Positions 1-6,647 of a stretch of 13,851 nucleotides of DNA are shown one piece after another; within the stretch, counting starts at the first letter, position 1, and every line of letters starts with the position of its first letter. Under the pieces are notes generated by a model. The model had not been told where the DNA came from. It worked only from the letters and a program-made list of their open reading frames with translations, and searched no databases. The DNA is from an uncultured Alistipes sp. (GTDB lineage: Bacteria; Bacteroidota; Bacteroidia; Bacteroidales; Rikenellaceae). Position numbers and translations under genes: made by a program. The stretch spans positions 1 to 13,851 of the forward strand of contig CAAGLB010000050.1 in NCBI GenBank assembly GCA_900770635.1. The letters are read 5' to 3'.

Positions 1-3000
1 ACGCATTCACTGGCATCTACAGTACTGCTGAGAAGGGTGAGAAGTTTACAAGCGCTTCAAACATCAACCTTACTCTTACACGTCCATTCGCAAAGGTTCG
101 TGTTGTGACTACCGACATGGAGTGGCTTAACAACATCAACGTTACTCCTGCCTACGCAGAGGTTTCTTATGAGGTTGAGCTTCCAAAGACATTCAACGCT
201 TACACTCAGGCTATCGGTACTGAGGTATTCACTCAGAAGGAACATCAGACATTTGAGATCAAGGACTATACTAAGGATGCTACTGGTTCTATGACTCTCT
301 TCACTGACTATATCCTTGTTCCAGAGTCTGGTAACGTTAAGTTTACTTTGACTGTTTATGAGGCTGACGCTGATGGCACAGCAAAGGGCAAGGAGATCGA
401 GTCTACATCATTTGTAACCGACATCTTTGTTAAGCGCAACCACTTGACTACTATCGCTGGTGATATCCTTACTGATTGTAACAACATCAAGGTTACTGTT
501 GAGGAGGATTTTGCAAATGCTCAGAATCCTAACGACAAGCCTTACTACATCGAGTACAAGGAGGCTGGTTCTGCACAGGCACTTGTTGACATTATCGATG
601 AGATTAACAACTCTACAACCAACGAGCAGACTCACATCTCTTTGACTGGTAATATCGACATCGATGATCTTCTCAGTGCTGGTACTTTGTCTACACGTGC
701 TTCTGATAGCAAGAATATCAAGATCGCAAGCGGCAAGGTTATTGAGCTTGACCTTAAGGGCTTTACAATTTCAGGTACAGATGAGAATACTAGTAGCTAC
801 GCTTTGTTCGAGATTTGCCCAGGTGCTAAGTTGACTATCAATGACGTAACAGGTAATGGTAAGATCCAGCTGACTGCAGTGAATAATCGTGGCTGGAATG
901 CTTATTCATCAGTAATCTCTAACCAGCGTGGTGAGTTTGTACTCAACGGTGGTACTATCGAGCACCTTGGTGGTACTGACATGGCATATGGTCTTGATAT
1001 TCTCACAAATACTGGTGCAGAGAATGCTAAGGCAACAATCAACGGTGGTGTTGTAAAGTCTGATACATATCGCGCAGTTCGTTTGTTCCTCAATAGCACA
1101 AAGGCTACTGCTGAGCTTGTTGTAAATGGTGGTACTATCGATGGCCGTAATAACAAGTCTATTTGGATGCAGAATGCAAATGCTAGTGTTAACCCTGGTA
1201 AGCTTGTAGTTGCTGAGAATGCTAATTTGTATGGCGATGTAATGATTTCTGGTAGCGGCGCATCAAAGATTGCTATTGAGGCATCTGTTGCTAAGGCTGC
1301 TCTTGTAAATTCACAGGTTATTCTTTCAGGCGTTCCTGCTGGTTACGCAGTTGTTGAGAAGAATGGTAACTTGGTACTTGAGTACGGTATTGTTGAGAAT
1401 GACGACGAGGTAACTATCCTCAACGTAGGTGGTCTTAAGTTGTTGGCTGCTAAGGTAAATGCAGGTGATACATTCGAGGGTAAGACTGTTAAGCTTGGCG
1501 CTGACATCGACCTTAACAACGAGAACTGGACTCCTATTGGCTACTGGGAGACATTTAACGGTACATTCGACGGTCAGAATTACACTATTAAGAATCTTAA
1601 GCACCACGGTACTGAGGAGGATTGCTATGTAGGTTTGTTTGGTTATACTGAGAATGCCACTATCAAGAACTTGATTATCGAGAATGTAGACCTTAAGCTT
1701 GTTGCTAATGCTGACTGGGCTGGTGGTCACATGGGTGCTCTTGTAGGTAACATTGAGGGTACTACTGTTATCGAGAATATCACTGTTATGGGTGATGTTA
1801 AGATTGATGGCGATATGGAGAAGGAGGGTGCTGGTCGTATCGGTGCTGTTGTAGGTGGTAACACTTGCAATGCTACATTCAAGAATGTTGTAGTTAATGC
1901 AAACGCAAACAGCTTCGTTAAGGGTAATAGCTCTATCGGTGGTATCGCTGGTCAGCTTCAGGGCCAGATTTCATTCGAGGACTGCTCTTCAAATATTGAC
2001 GTGACTGCACAGTGGTCATTCGCTGGCGGTATTATCGGTCTTGCTGCTGAGCATACCACATTCACAAACTGCTCTACATCTGGTAATATCACAGTCGCTG
2101 CTGGTCGTGAGGGTAACAATAACGATCTTTACCGTGTTGGTGGTATCGCTGGTAGCTGGGATGACAATGTTCGCACTCCTTTGACTCTTGTTAACTGTGA
2201 GTCTTCATGTGTATTGTCTGGTGCATCTGCTGACGGCAGAACTGCTACTGCTTTCGATTGCGCTGGTTTTGTAGGTCGTGGCTACTCAGCAGTTGTAGGC
2301 GCTAAGATTGTGGTAAACGGCGCTGAGTATGAGTATGCTGGTGAGGGTATTTACAAGAATGGTGATGCTTATGTAGTAAAGACTGGTGATGCTTTGGTTG
2401 CCGCTCTTGCTCAGAAGTATGATGTAACTTTCGGTGGCGATCTTAAGATTAATCCAGCGAATATGAGCAATGCTTATGGCAAGACTGGTGTTTTGGTATA
2501 TAACGGTCAGACTATCGATGGTGCTGGTTACAAACTTGACGTAAAGGGCGCTGGTGGCACATGGGATTCTGGTATCTGCACATCAGGTGGCCTTATCAAG
2601 AACATTTGGGTAACAGGTTCATTCCGTGGCGTATTCGTTAAGGGCGCTGACCACACTGAGAAGATTGTTTTGGATAATGTTCGTATTGAGGGTACAACAT
2701 ATACTATCTCTTGTGACAAGGCAAGCAATCAGGGTCTTGAGGCTACTAACTCTATCTTCCGTGGTTGGACTTCTTACGCTGCTACTATCGGTGAGGTTAA
2801 GTTTGATACTTGTACATTTGGTGCAGGAAGCGGTTATAACTTCAGCCGTCCTTATGCTCCAACTCAGTATGTAAACTGTACTTTCGAGGCGGGCCATCAG
2901 ATGGATCCTCGTGCTGCAGTTACTTTCGAGAACTGTACTATCGGTGGCGTTGCTTTGACTGCTGAGAACCTTGCAACTTTGGTTACAAGCAACATTGCTA

Positions 3001-3017
3001 ACGCATCTGTAAAGTAA
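1..3017 (+). CDS. Large surface beta-helix/GLUG-repeat protein, 5' truncated by window edge
   Basis: The reading frame is open from base 3, so the start and any signal peptide lie outside the window; about 1004 residues are visible, ending in TAA at 3015-3017. The first part (to about base 520) reads like a Bacteroidetes fimbrillin-type domain: beta-rich, with a central LTRPFAKVRV strand and a VKRNHLTTI motif typical of Mfa/Fim-like lipoproteins. Bases 590-1400 are rich in short strands of the form 'ELVVNGGTIDG', as in right-handed parallel beta-helices. Bases about 1625-2210 contain six GLUG-like units (VGLFGYTENATIKNL, IGGIAGQ..FEDC, AGGIIGL..FTNC, VGGIAGS..LVNC). A third beta-helix-like section runs to the end. 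No catalytic motif and no recognisable C-terminal sorting domain is seen. I infer an exported, surface-attached adhesin-like protein. Its codon choice (GGT, GCT, CTT, AAG, GAG) resembles that of gap at the other end of the window, which fits high expression. Exact function unknown. Confidence 0.78.
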   Translation, partial: AFTGIYSTAEKGEKFTSASNINLTLTRPFAKVRVVTTDMEWLNNINVTPAYAEVSYEVELPKTFNAYTQAIGTEVFTQKEHQTFEIKDYTKDATGSMTLFTDYILVPESGNVKFTLTVYEADADGTAKGKEIESTSFVTDIFVKRNHLTTIAGDILTDCNNIKVTVEEDFANAQNPNDKPYYIEYKEAGSAQALVDIIDEINNSTTNEQTHISLTGNIDIDDLLSAGTLSTRASDSKNIKIASGKVIELDLKGFTISGTDENTSSYALFEICPGAKLTINDVTGNGKIQLTAVNNRGWNAYSSVISNQRGEFVLNGGTIEHLGGTDMAYGLDILTNTGAENAKATINGGVVKSDTYRAVRLFLNSTKATAELVVNGGTIDGRNNKSIWMQNANASVNPGKLVVAENANLYGDVMISGSGASKIAIEASVAKAALVNSQVILSGVPAGYAVVEKNGNLVLEYGIVENDDEVTILNVGGLKLLAAKVNAGDTFEGKTVKLGADIDLNNENWTPIGYWETFNGTFDGQNYTIKNLKHHGTEEDCYVGLFGYTENATIKNLIIENVDLKLVANADWAGGHMGALVGNIEGTTVIENITVMGDVKIDGDMEKEGAGRIGAVVGGNTCNATFKNVVVNANANSFVKGNSSIGGIAGQLQGQISFEDCSSNIDVTAQWSFAGGIIGLAAEHTTFTNCSTSGNITVAAGREGNNNDLYRVGGIAGSWDDNVRTPLTLVNCESSCVLSGASADGRTATAFDCAGFVGRGYSAVVGAKIVVNGAEYEYAGEGIYKNGDAYVVKTGDALVAALAQKYDVTFGGDLKINPANMSNAYGKTGVLVYNGQTIDGAGYKLDVKGAGGTWDSGICTSGGLIKNIWVTGSFRGVFVKGADHTEKIVLDNVRIEGTTYTISCDKASNQGLEATNSIFRGWTSYAATIGEVKFDTCTFGAGSGYNFSRPYAPTQYVNCTFEAGHQMDPRAAVTFENCTIGGVALTAENLATLVTSNIANASVK

Positions 3018-3041
3018 TTCATTGAAGTGCAAATACTTCAT

Positions 3042-3074
3042 GGCGCTCGGCTTCGGCCGGGCGCCTTTTTTTTT
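3042..3074 (+). terminator. Rho-independent terminator of the surface-protein gene
   Basis: A 10-bp stem (GGCGCTCGGC / GCCGGGCGCC, one G-T pair) closes on a TTCG tetraloop and is followed at once by nine T (3066-3074). A small 6-bp hairpin (TGAAGT/ACTTCA, 3023-3040) lies just upstream, between the stop codon and the terminator. Confidence 0.93.
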
Positions 3075-3085
3075 GTGTGGCGTGG

Positions 3086-3330
3086 GGGTAGAGCGTGTAG
3101 AGCGGGTATAGGTGGGTAGGGTTGGGTAGAGATGGGTATAATGGGTAGAGGGTGATTAGGGGAATTAAGGATATTAGGGAAATTAAGGAATGAGGTTTAG
3201 TTGGGGGAAATAAGAAACTCGTTAAATTCCCTATATTCCCAACCCAATAATACCCATAGATACCCATAGATACCCAGAGCGAAGCGGTAGTACCCATAAT
3301 ACCCATAATTACCCATAGTTACCCATAATC
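3086..3330. repeat. Phased GGGTA / TACCC inverted repeat array
   Basis: Non-coding stretch between two convergent terminators. GGGTA occurs at 3086, 3104, 3114, 3124, 3134 and 3143, mostly 9-10 bases apart. After a middle section with AATTAAGG-type and AAATTCCC-type words (about 3150-3240), the complementary word TACCCATA (one copy TACCCAGA) occurs at 3251, 3261, 3271, 3291, 3300, 3310 and 3320, again 9-10 bases apart. The whole is a large, imperfect inverted repeat centred near 3205. The minus strand is open through part of it (encoding Ile/Gly/Tyr/Leu-rich repeats) but this follows from the repeat and does not look like a gene. Confidence 0.8.
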
Positions 3331-3353
3331 TATCGCCGCCCTCATTAAGCAGC

Positions 3354-3387
3354 AAAAAAAAAGAGTCTGTCCCGATGGGACAGACTC
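3354..3387 (-). terminator. Rho-independent terminator of the rubrerythrin gene
   Basis: A perfect 11-bp stem (GAGTCTGTCCC / GGGACAGACTC, loop of three) lies 22 bases after the rubrerythrin stop. Read on the minus strand it is followed directly by nine T (3354-3362). Confidence 0.94.
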
Positions 3388-3409
3388 ACAAAAGTATGAA
3401 AGGGTATTA

Positions 3410-3964
3410 TTACTTCTTGAAGTAGCGGTTGTACAAGCCCTCGAAGCCCTTGCCGTGGCGTGCCTCGTCCTTAGCCATCTCGTGAACAGTGTCGTGGATA
3501 GCGTCGTAGTTGTTCTGCTTAGCCAACGCTGCAATGCGCATCTTGTCGGCACAAGCACCGCTCTCAGCGTTCATACGCTTCTCGAGGTTGGTCTTAGTGT
3601 CCCATACGCAGTCGCCCAACAACTCAGCAAACTTTGATGCGTGCTCTGCCTCCTCGAAAGCGTAGCGCTTGAAGGCCTCTGCAATCTCAGGATAACCCTC
3701 GCGGTCAGCCTGGCGGCTCATAGCCAAGTACATACCTACCTCGGTGCACTCGCCCATAAAGTGGTTGTTCAAGCCCTCGAGAATCTCAGCGTTGTCAACC
3801 TTGCCGTCGCCAATCTTGTGCTCGGTAACGAACTCGAGAGCCTTGCTCTCCTCCTGCATCTCGTTGAACTTATCCTTGCCAACCTTGCAAAGTGGGCACT
3901 GATCTGGTGCCTCGTTACCCTCGTGAATGTATCCGCATACTGAACAAATAAACTTCTTAGCCAT
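3410..3964 (-). CDS. rbr: Reverse rubrerythrin (rubredoxin domain first), NADH peroxidase type
   Basis: 184 residues. The N-terminal rubredoxin-like zinc/iron-ribbon has C7-x2-C10 and C23-x2-C26. A four-helix ferritin-like diiron domain follows (about 55-180), with E72/E75, E105-A-E-H108 and E167-A-R-H170 as the likely metal ligands. In classical rubrerythrins the rubredoxin domain is at the C-terminus; this order is that of 'reverse' rubrerythrins, which reduce hydrogen peroxide (and sometimes oxygen) with electrons from NADH via a partner reductase. Expected to act in the cytoplasm in defence against oxidative stress, typical of anaerobes. Monocistronic: its own promoter (4032-4061) and terminator. 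The ATG at 3962-3964 gives the CxxCG motif at the usual distance from the N-terminus. An inverted repeat upstream (4082-4097) might be an operator. Confidence 0.93.
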   Translation of the reverse strand: MAKKFICSVCGYIHEGNEAPDQCPLCKVGKDKFNEMQEESKALEFVTEHKIGDGKVDNAEILEGLNNHFMGECTEVGMYLAMSRQADREGYPEIAEAFKRYAFEEAEHASKFAELLGDCVWDTKTNLEKRMNAESGACADKMRIAALAKQNNYDAIHDTVHEMAKDEARHGKGFEGLYNRYFKK

Positions 3965-4031
3965 AGTCTTAATAGTTTTTATAGGTTATTACTTTTCTTT
4001 ATTTTTATTGGTTTTGTTTCTGTTTCTGGTG

Positions 4032-4061
4032 CAAATATAAGGGCTTTTTCTTAATCTGCAA
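4032..4061 (-). promoter_or_regulatory. Bacteroidetes-type promoter of rubrerythrin
   Basis: On the minus strand TTG (4061-4059) is followed after 19 bases by TATATTTG (4039-4032), matching TTG-N19-21-TAnnTTTG. This leaves an A-rich leader of about 60 bases before the ATG. Confidence 0.82.
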
Positions 4062-4081
4062 TAGATTTTCCTTAACGATTT

Positions 4082-4097
4082 CTTATAGCCCTATAAG
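4082..4097. promoter_or_regulatory. Inverted repeat upstream of the rubrerythrin promoter (possible operator)
   Basis: CTTATAG-CC-CTATAAG, a perfect 7-bp dyad with a 2-base spacer, about 20 bases upstream of the -33 element. It recalls in outline the AT-rich dyads bound by PerR/Fur-type regulators (TTATAATnATTATAA), but spacing and centre differ. No U-run follows, so a terminator is unlikely. Confidence 0.4.
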
Positions 4098-4124
4098 GTG
4101 TATCTATATATGCTGATTATCAGT

Positions 4125-4814
4125 CTATTTCTTGCGTGCGCCGATAGCGAGTATCACGCCGAGGGCAACACCCAAGAGTGCGGCAAACAGCACACGTAGC
4201 TCGCCAGGGAGCATAAAGGTGATTGTGTGGGCGGGATACCAGAACAGCGGAATAGTCTTCTTGAAGATGAAGCTCCACTGACGATCCCAGTTTAGCTCGA
4301 CGATATGGCGGCGCATGTCGATAGGGCGGATGAGTGCCTTTAGCGAACCACCATTCTCGGCGATATGTGTGTCGGTAATCTTGTGGAAGGTCATGAATAC
4401 AGGGGCAAAGAAGGTGTTCATCATGACAGATATGGATAGAGCCACCACGAGCTTGCCCCATGCAAAGCCGTCGGCCTTGAATGCTGCAACGAGGTTCTCG
4501 CCACCCATGCTTGAGATAAATGCTGGGATACCATTCGAGAATACAGTCATAGCCATAGAGATGGCCATACCGAGCAAGCCCCACACGACCATGCGAGGAA
4601 CAACGCCGAAGGTAGGTGTGGTGTAGTTGCCCGTAGATATGCGGCAGCCGAGCATCTCGCCGAGGGTTGCAAGGATGCCAAATTTGAGGAATGCCATGAT
4701 CATGGCGTGCTCGGCGTTAAATGTCTTGTACCAGGCGTAGAGCTCAGGCGAGAGGAAGAATGGTAGGAATATCGCCAGCATGACGATAACGAAGTATAGA
4801 TCTTGACGTTTCAT
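4125..4814 (-). CDS. Integral membrane protein, possibly distantly Mpv17/PMP22-like
   Basis: 229 residues with about five or six hydrophobic segments (roughly 7-22, 36-54, 71-92, 119-141, 188-202 and 205-225) and a basic C-terminus (GARKK), so an inner-membrane protein. I recognise it as a family conserved in Bacteroidales, without a known biochemical role. The C-terminal pattern W-x-F-x-F-K-K-x-x-P-x-F-W-x-P followed by TF-x-x-P-x-x-x-R-V-L-F (about 180-210) resembles the signature of eukaryotic Mpv17/PMP22 channel-like proteins; this is from memory of the motif and not proven. It is alone on its strand, with its own promoter at 4839-4868, divergent from metK. No clear terminator follows; only a short dyad (CTGATTATCAG) overlaps the stop. 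Confidence 0.75.
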   Translation of the reverse strand: MKRQDLYFVIVMLAIFLPFFLSPELYAWYKTFNAEHAMIMAFLKFGILATLGEMLGCRISTGNYTTPTFGVVPRMVVWGLLGMAISMAMTVFSNGIPAFISSMGGENLVAAFKADGFAWGKLVVALSISVMMNTFFAPVFMTFHKITDTHIAENGGSLKALIRPIDMRRHIVELNWDRQWSFIFKKTIPLFWYPAHTITFMLPGELRVLFAALLGVALGVILAIGARKK

Positions 4815-4838
4815 GTTTAGTAGTTTTATTTATCCAAA

Positions 4839-4868
4839 CAAAGTTACAAAATTATTTTTAATAAACAA
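4839..4868 (-). promoter_or_regulatory. Bacteroidetes-type promoter of the membrane protein gene
   Basis: On the minus strand TTG (4868-4866), 19 bases, then TAACTTTG (4846-4839), 24 bases before the ATG. A loose dyad ATCCC-N8-GGGAT (4873-4890) lies a few bases upstream of the -33 element. Confidence 0.78.
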
Positions 4869-4949
4869 ATTTATCCCCATAAATAGGGATTTTTACTAAT
4901 ATAAATATACGTATAGCTGAAAATGGGTGGGTATCGACGTAAATCGTTG

Positions 4950-4979
4950 TTGCGAGATAAAAATTTTTTCTTACCTTTG
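4950..4979 (+). promoter_or_regulatory. Bacteroidetes-type promoter of metK
   Basis: TTG (4950-4952), 19 bases, then TACCTTTG (4972-4979). Transcription would begin about 4985-4988, so the riboswitch sits almost at the 5' end of the transcript. Confidence 0.85.
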
Positions 4980-4991
4980 CGGCCGTATTAA

Positions 4992-5042
4992 TGTGGAGGA
5001 TTTGGACTGATTGCAACCACAATAAAAAAATGCTAAAGCGGC
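4992..5042 (+). promoter_or_regulatory. SAM-II-like riboswitch aptamer in the metK leader
   Basis: The order and spacing of conserved words match the compact SAM-II (SAM_alpha) pseudoknot: P1 stem TGTGG (4992-4996) with CCACA (5017-5021); GATTT (4999-5003) in the loop; TTGCA (5011-5015) just before the P1 3' strand; an A-rich joiner (5021-5031); then GCTAAAG (5032-5038). The pseudoknot helix forms from TTGC (5011-5014) with GC(T)AA (5032-5036), leaving the T bulged as in the SAM-contacting position, plus CTG (5007-5009) with CGG (5039-5041). The match is by eye; P1 carries an AG where most examples have one base. Placement directly upstream of SAM synthetase supports feedback by SAM. Confidence 0.8.
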
Positions 5043-5066
5043 ACTCTTTTTTATACGCAATTTCCC

Positions 5067-5106
5067 CCTCCATACGTTTATTAACTATAAAACTTATAAC
5101 GTATGG
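5067..5106 (+). promoter_or_regulatory. Predicted expression platform hiding the metK start codon
   Basis: CCATACG (5070-5076) is perfectly complementary to CGTATGG (5100-5106), which contains the metK ATG. CCTCCATA (5067-5074), overlapping the first arm, can instead pair over 8 bp (one G-U) with TGTGGAGG (4992-4999), the 5' strand of riboswitch P1. SAM binding would stabilise P1, free 5067-5074, and allow the start-codon hairpin: translation off. Without SAM the competing helix would free the start codon. Inferred from complementarity only. Confidence 0.65.
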
Positions 5107-6395
5107 CTTTTTTATTTACTTCGGAGTCTGTGTCGGAGGGACACCCAGACAAGGTGGCAGACCAGATTTCAGATGCAATTCTCGATGAATTTCTTCGCTA
5201 CGACCTTAACTCAAAGGTTGCTTGCGAGACTCTATGTACTACAGGTCTTACCGTAGTTTCGGGCGAGGTACGCTCAGAGGGCTACGTCGACATTCAGGGT
5301 GTGGCACGTCGTGTTATCGACCGTATTGGCTACAACCGCAGCGAGTATCAGTTCGATGCAGCGTCGTGCGGTGTATTGTCGGCTATCCACGAGCAGTCGT
5401 CAGACATCAACCAGGGTGTTGATCGTCCTGAGGGCGAGGAGCAGGGTGCTGGTGACCAGGGTATCATGTTTGGCTATGCCGTAGATGAGACACGTGAGTT
5501 TATGCCTGCAACGCTCATCCTCTCGCACGTCATCCTCAAGGAGCTTGCTGTGATACGTCGTGAGGGCGAGGTGATGACCTATCTTCGTCCCGACTCTAAG
5601 AGCCAGGTGACTATCGAGTATGGCGATGACCGTCGTCCTAAGCGTGTGCACACCATTGTGGTGTCTACCCAGCACGACGAGTTTATCTTGCCTACACGTG
5701 AGCGTTCGGAGCGTGAGGCAGAGCAGCAGATGCAGCGCATCATTGCTGACGATGTTCGCAACATTCTTATCCCACGTGTTAAGGCTCGCCTGGAGCGTGC
5801 TCACGACCAGCTATCGGAGCTTATTGGCGACGACTACATCTTGCACGTTAACCCAACAGGCAAGTTTGTGATTGGTGGTCCTCATGGCGACACAGGTCTT
5901 ACTGGCCGCAAGATTATCGTTGATACATACGGTGGTCGTGGTGCTCATGGTGGTGGTGCCTTCTCGGGTAAGGACTCGTCGAAGGTTGACCGCTCGGCAG
6001 CCTATGCCGCTCGCCACATCGCAAAGAATATGGTTGCAGCGGGCATCGCACGCGAGGTGTTGGTGCAGGTGAGCTACGCTATCGGTATCGCTCAGCCATT
6101 GTCAATCTATGTTGACACCTATGGCACGTCGAATGTCGATATGACTGATGGCGAGATTGCTGCAAAGATTGGCCAGCTCTTCGATCTTCGCCCAGCAGCT
6201 ATCGTTGAGCGCTTCGGCTTGAAGTATCCTATCTTCGAGGCTACAGCGTCGTATGGCCACTTTGGCCGTCGTCCTTACAACGAGCTTGTTCGCTTCGTTG
6301 GCAAGGACGGTAAGGAGTTCGCCAAGGAGGTGGAGTTCTTCTCGTGGGAGAAACTCGACGAGGTTGACCGCCTGAAGGCTGAATTTTCGTTGTAA
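5103..6395 (+). CDS. metK: S-adenosylmethionine synthetase
   Basis: 430 residues. Converts methionine and ATP to S-adenosylmethionine, phosphate and pyrophosphate in the cytoplasm. Family motifs are intact: the N-terminal SESVSEGHPDKVADQISDAI (7-26; H14, D16 and K18-type catalytic region), GAGDQGIMFGYA (115-126), GGPHGDTGLTGRK (258-270) and GGGAFSGKDSSKVDRS (283-298), the last being the phosphate-binding loop. It is longer than the roughly 385-residue E. coli enzyme; the extra residues lie mostly in the middle part (about 150-240), as in other Bacteroidales. The ATG at 5103 is fixed by the conserved N-terminus. Single-gene transcript with its own promoter, SAM-II-like leader and terminator; it converges on the methionine biosynthesis operon, separated by a tRNA gene. 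Confidence 0.98.
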   Translation: MAFLFTSESVSEGHPDKVADQISDAILDEFLRYDLNSKVACETLCTTGLTVVSGEVRSEGYVDIQGVARRVIDRIGYNRSEYQFDAASCGVLSAIHEQSSDINQGVDRPEGEEQGAGDQGIMFGYAVDETREFMPATLILSHVILKELAVIRREGEVMTYLRPDSKSQVTIEYGDDRRPKRVHTIVVSTQHDEFILPTRERSEREAEQQMQRIIADDVRNILIPRVKARLERAHDQLSELIGDDYILHVNPTGKFVIGGPHGDTGLTGRKIIVDTYGGRGAHGGGAFSGKDSSKVDRSAAYAARHIAKNMVAAGIAREVLVQVSYAIGIAQPLSIYVDTYGTSNVDMTDGEIAAKIGQLFDLRPAAIVERFGLKYPIFEATASYGHFGRRPYNELVRFVGKDGKEFAKEVEFFSWEKLDEVDRLKAEFSL

Positions 6396-6400
6396 TGTAA

Positions 6401-6445
6401 AAGGCTCGATAACAGTAAGTTAGTTGTCGAGCCTTATTTTTTATT
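6401..6445 (+). terminator. Rho-independent terminator of metK
   Basis: A 13-bp stem (AAGGCTCGATAAC at 6401-6413 with GTTGTCGAGCCTT at 6423-6435, one G-T pair), 9-base loop, then ATTTTTTATT (6436-6445). Confidence 0.93.
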
Positions 6446-6464
6446 AAAAAAAAGTGCTAAAAAG

Positions 6465-6495
6465 TTTGCAGATTCGAAAATAGTTATTACTTTTG
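6465..6495 (+). promoter_or_regulatory. Promoter of tRNA-Leu
   Basis: TTTG (6465-6468), 19 bases, TACTTTTG (6488-6495), with the tRNA beginning 18 bases downstream. It lies just after the metK terminator, so the tRNA is an independent unit. Confidence 0.82.
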
Positions 6496-6513
6496 CACCC
6501 TGTAAACCTCAAA

Positions 6514-6600
6514 GCCCAGGTGGTGAAATTGGTAGACACGCTACTTTGAGGGGGTAGTGAGCATTAGCTCGTGCAAGTTCGAGTCTTGTCCTGGGCACCA
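6514..6600 (+). tRNA. tRNA-Leu, anticodon GAG
   Basis: 87 bases forming a class II tRNA: acceptor stem GCCCAGG/CCTGGGC, D-arm with AATTGGTAGA, anticodon stem CTACT/GGTAG with loop TTGAGGG (anticodon GAG at 6548-6550), a long variable arm (GAGC-ATTA-GCTC), T-arm with TTCGAGT, discriminator A and an encoded CCA at 6598-6600. Reads CUC and CUU codons. Confidence 0.97.
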
Positions 6601-6630
6601 AACGGAGAATGAAAGTTCTCCGTTTTTTTT
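6601..6630 (+). terminator. Rho-independent terminator of tRNA-Leu
   Basis: AACGGAGAA / TTCTCCGTT 9-bp stem with a 6-base loop, starting immediately after the CCA end and running into eight T (6623-6630). Confidence 0.94.
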
Positions 6631-6647
6631 GTTGTTTACACATACTA

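Noticed and set aside
1326..1730. Long antisense open frames inside the surface-protein gene
   Set aside because: They are opposite-strand shadows of a strongly biased coding frame, with no promoter and no recognisable protein features.
3019..3306. Minus-strand open frame of 95 codons across the GGGTA/TACCC array
   Set aside because: Its low-complexity Ile/Gly/Tyr/Leu/Pro composition follows directly from the DNA repeat, it overlaps the terminator of the upstream gene, and there is no promoter in front of it.
3251..3330. TACCCATA units as a CRISPR-like array
   Set aside because: Units are 8 bases with 1-2 base spacers and vary in sequence; no spacer-length unique segments and no cas genes are present.
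4113..4123. CTGATTATCAG as a terminator of the minus-strand membrane protein gene
   Set aside because: Only 5 bp with a one-base loop, overlapping the near-stop region, and no T tract follows on the minus strand.
4906..4915. TATACGTATA palindrome between the divergent membrane-protein and metK promoters
   Set aside because: Short and in strongly AT-rich DNA, not aligned with either promoter; likely by chance.
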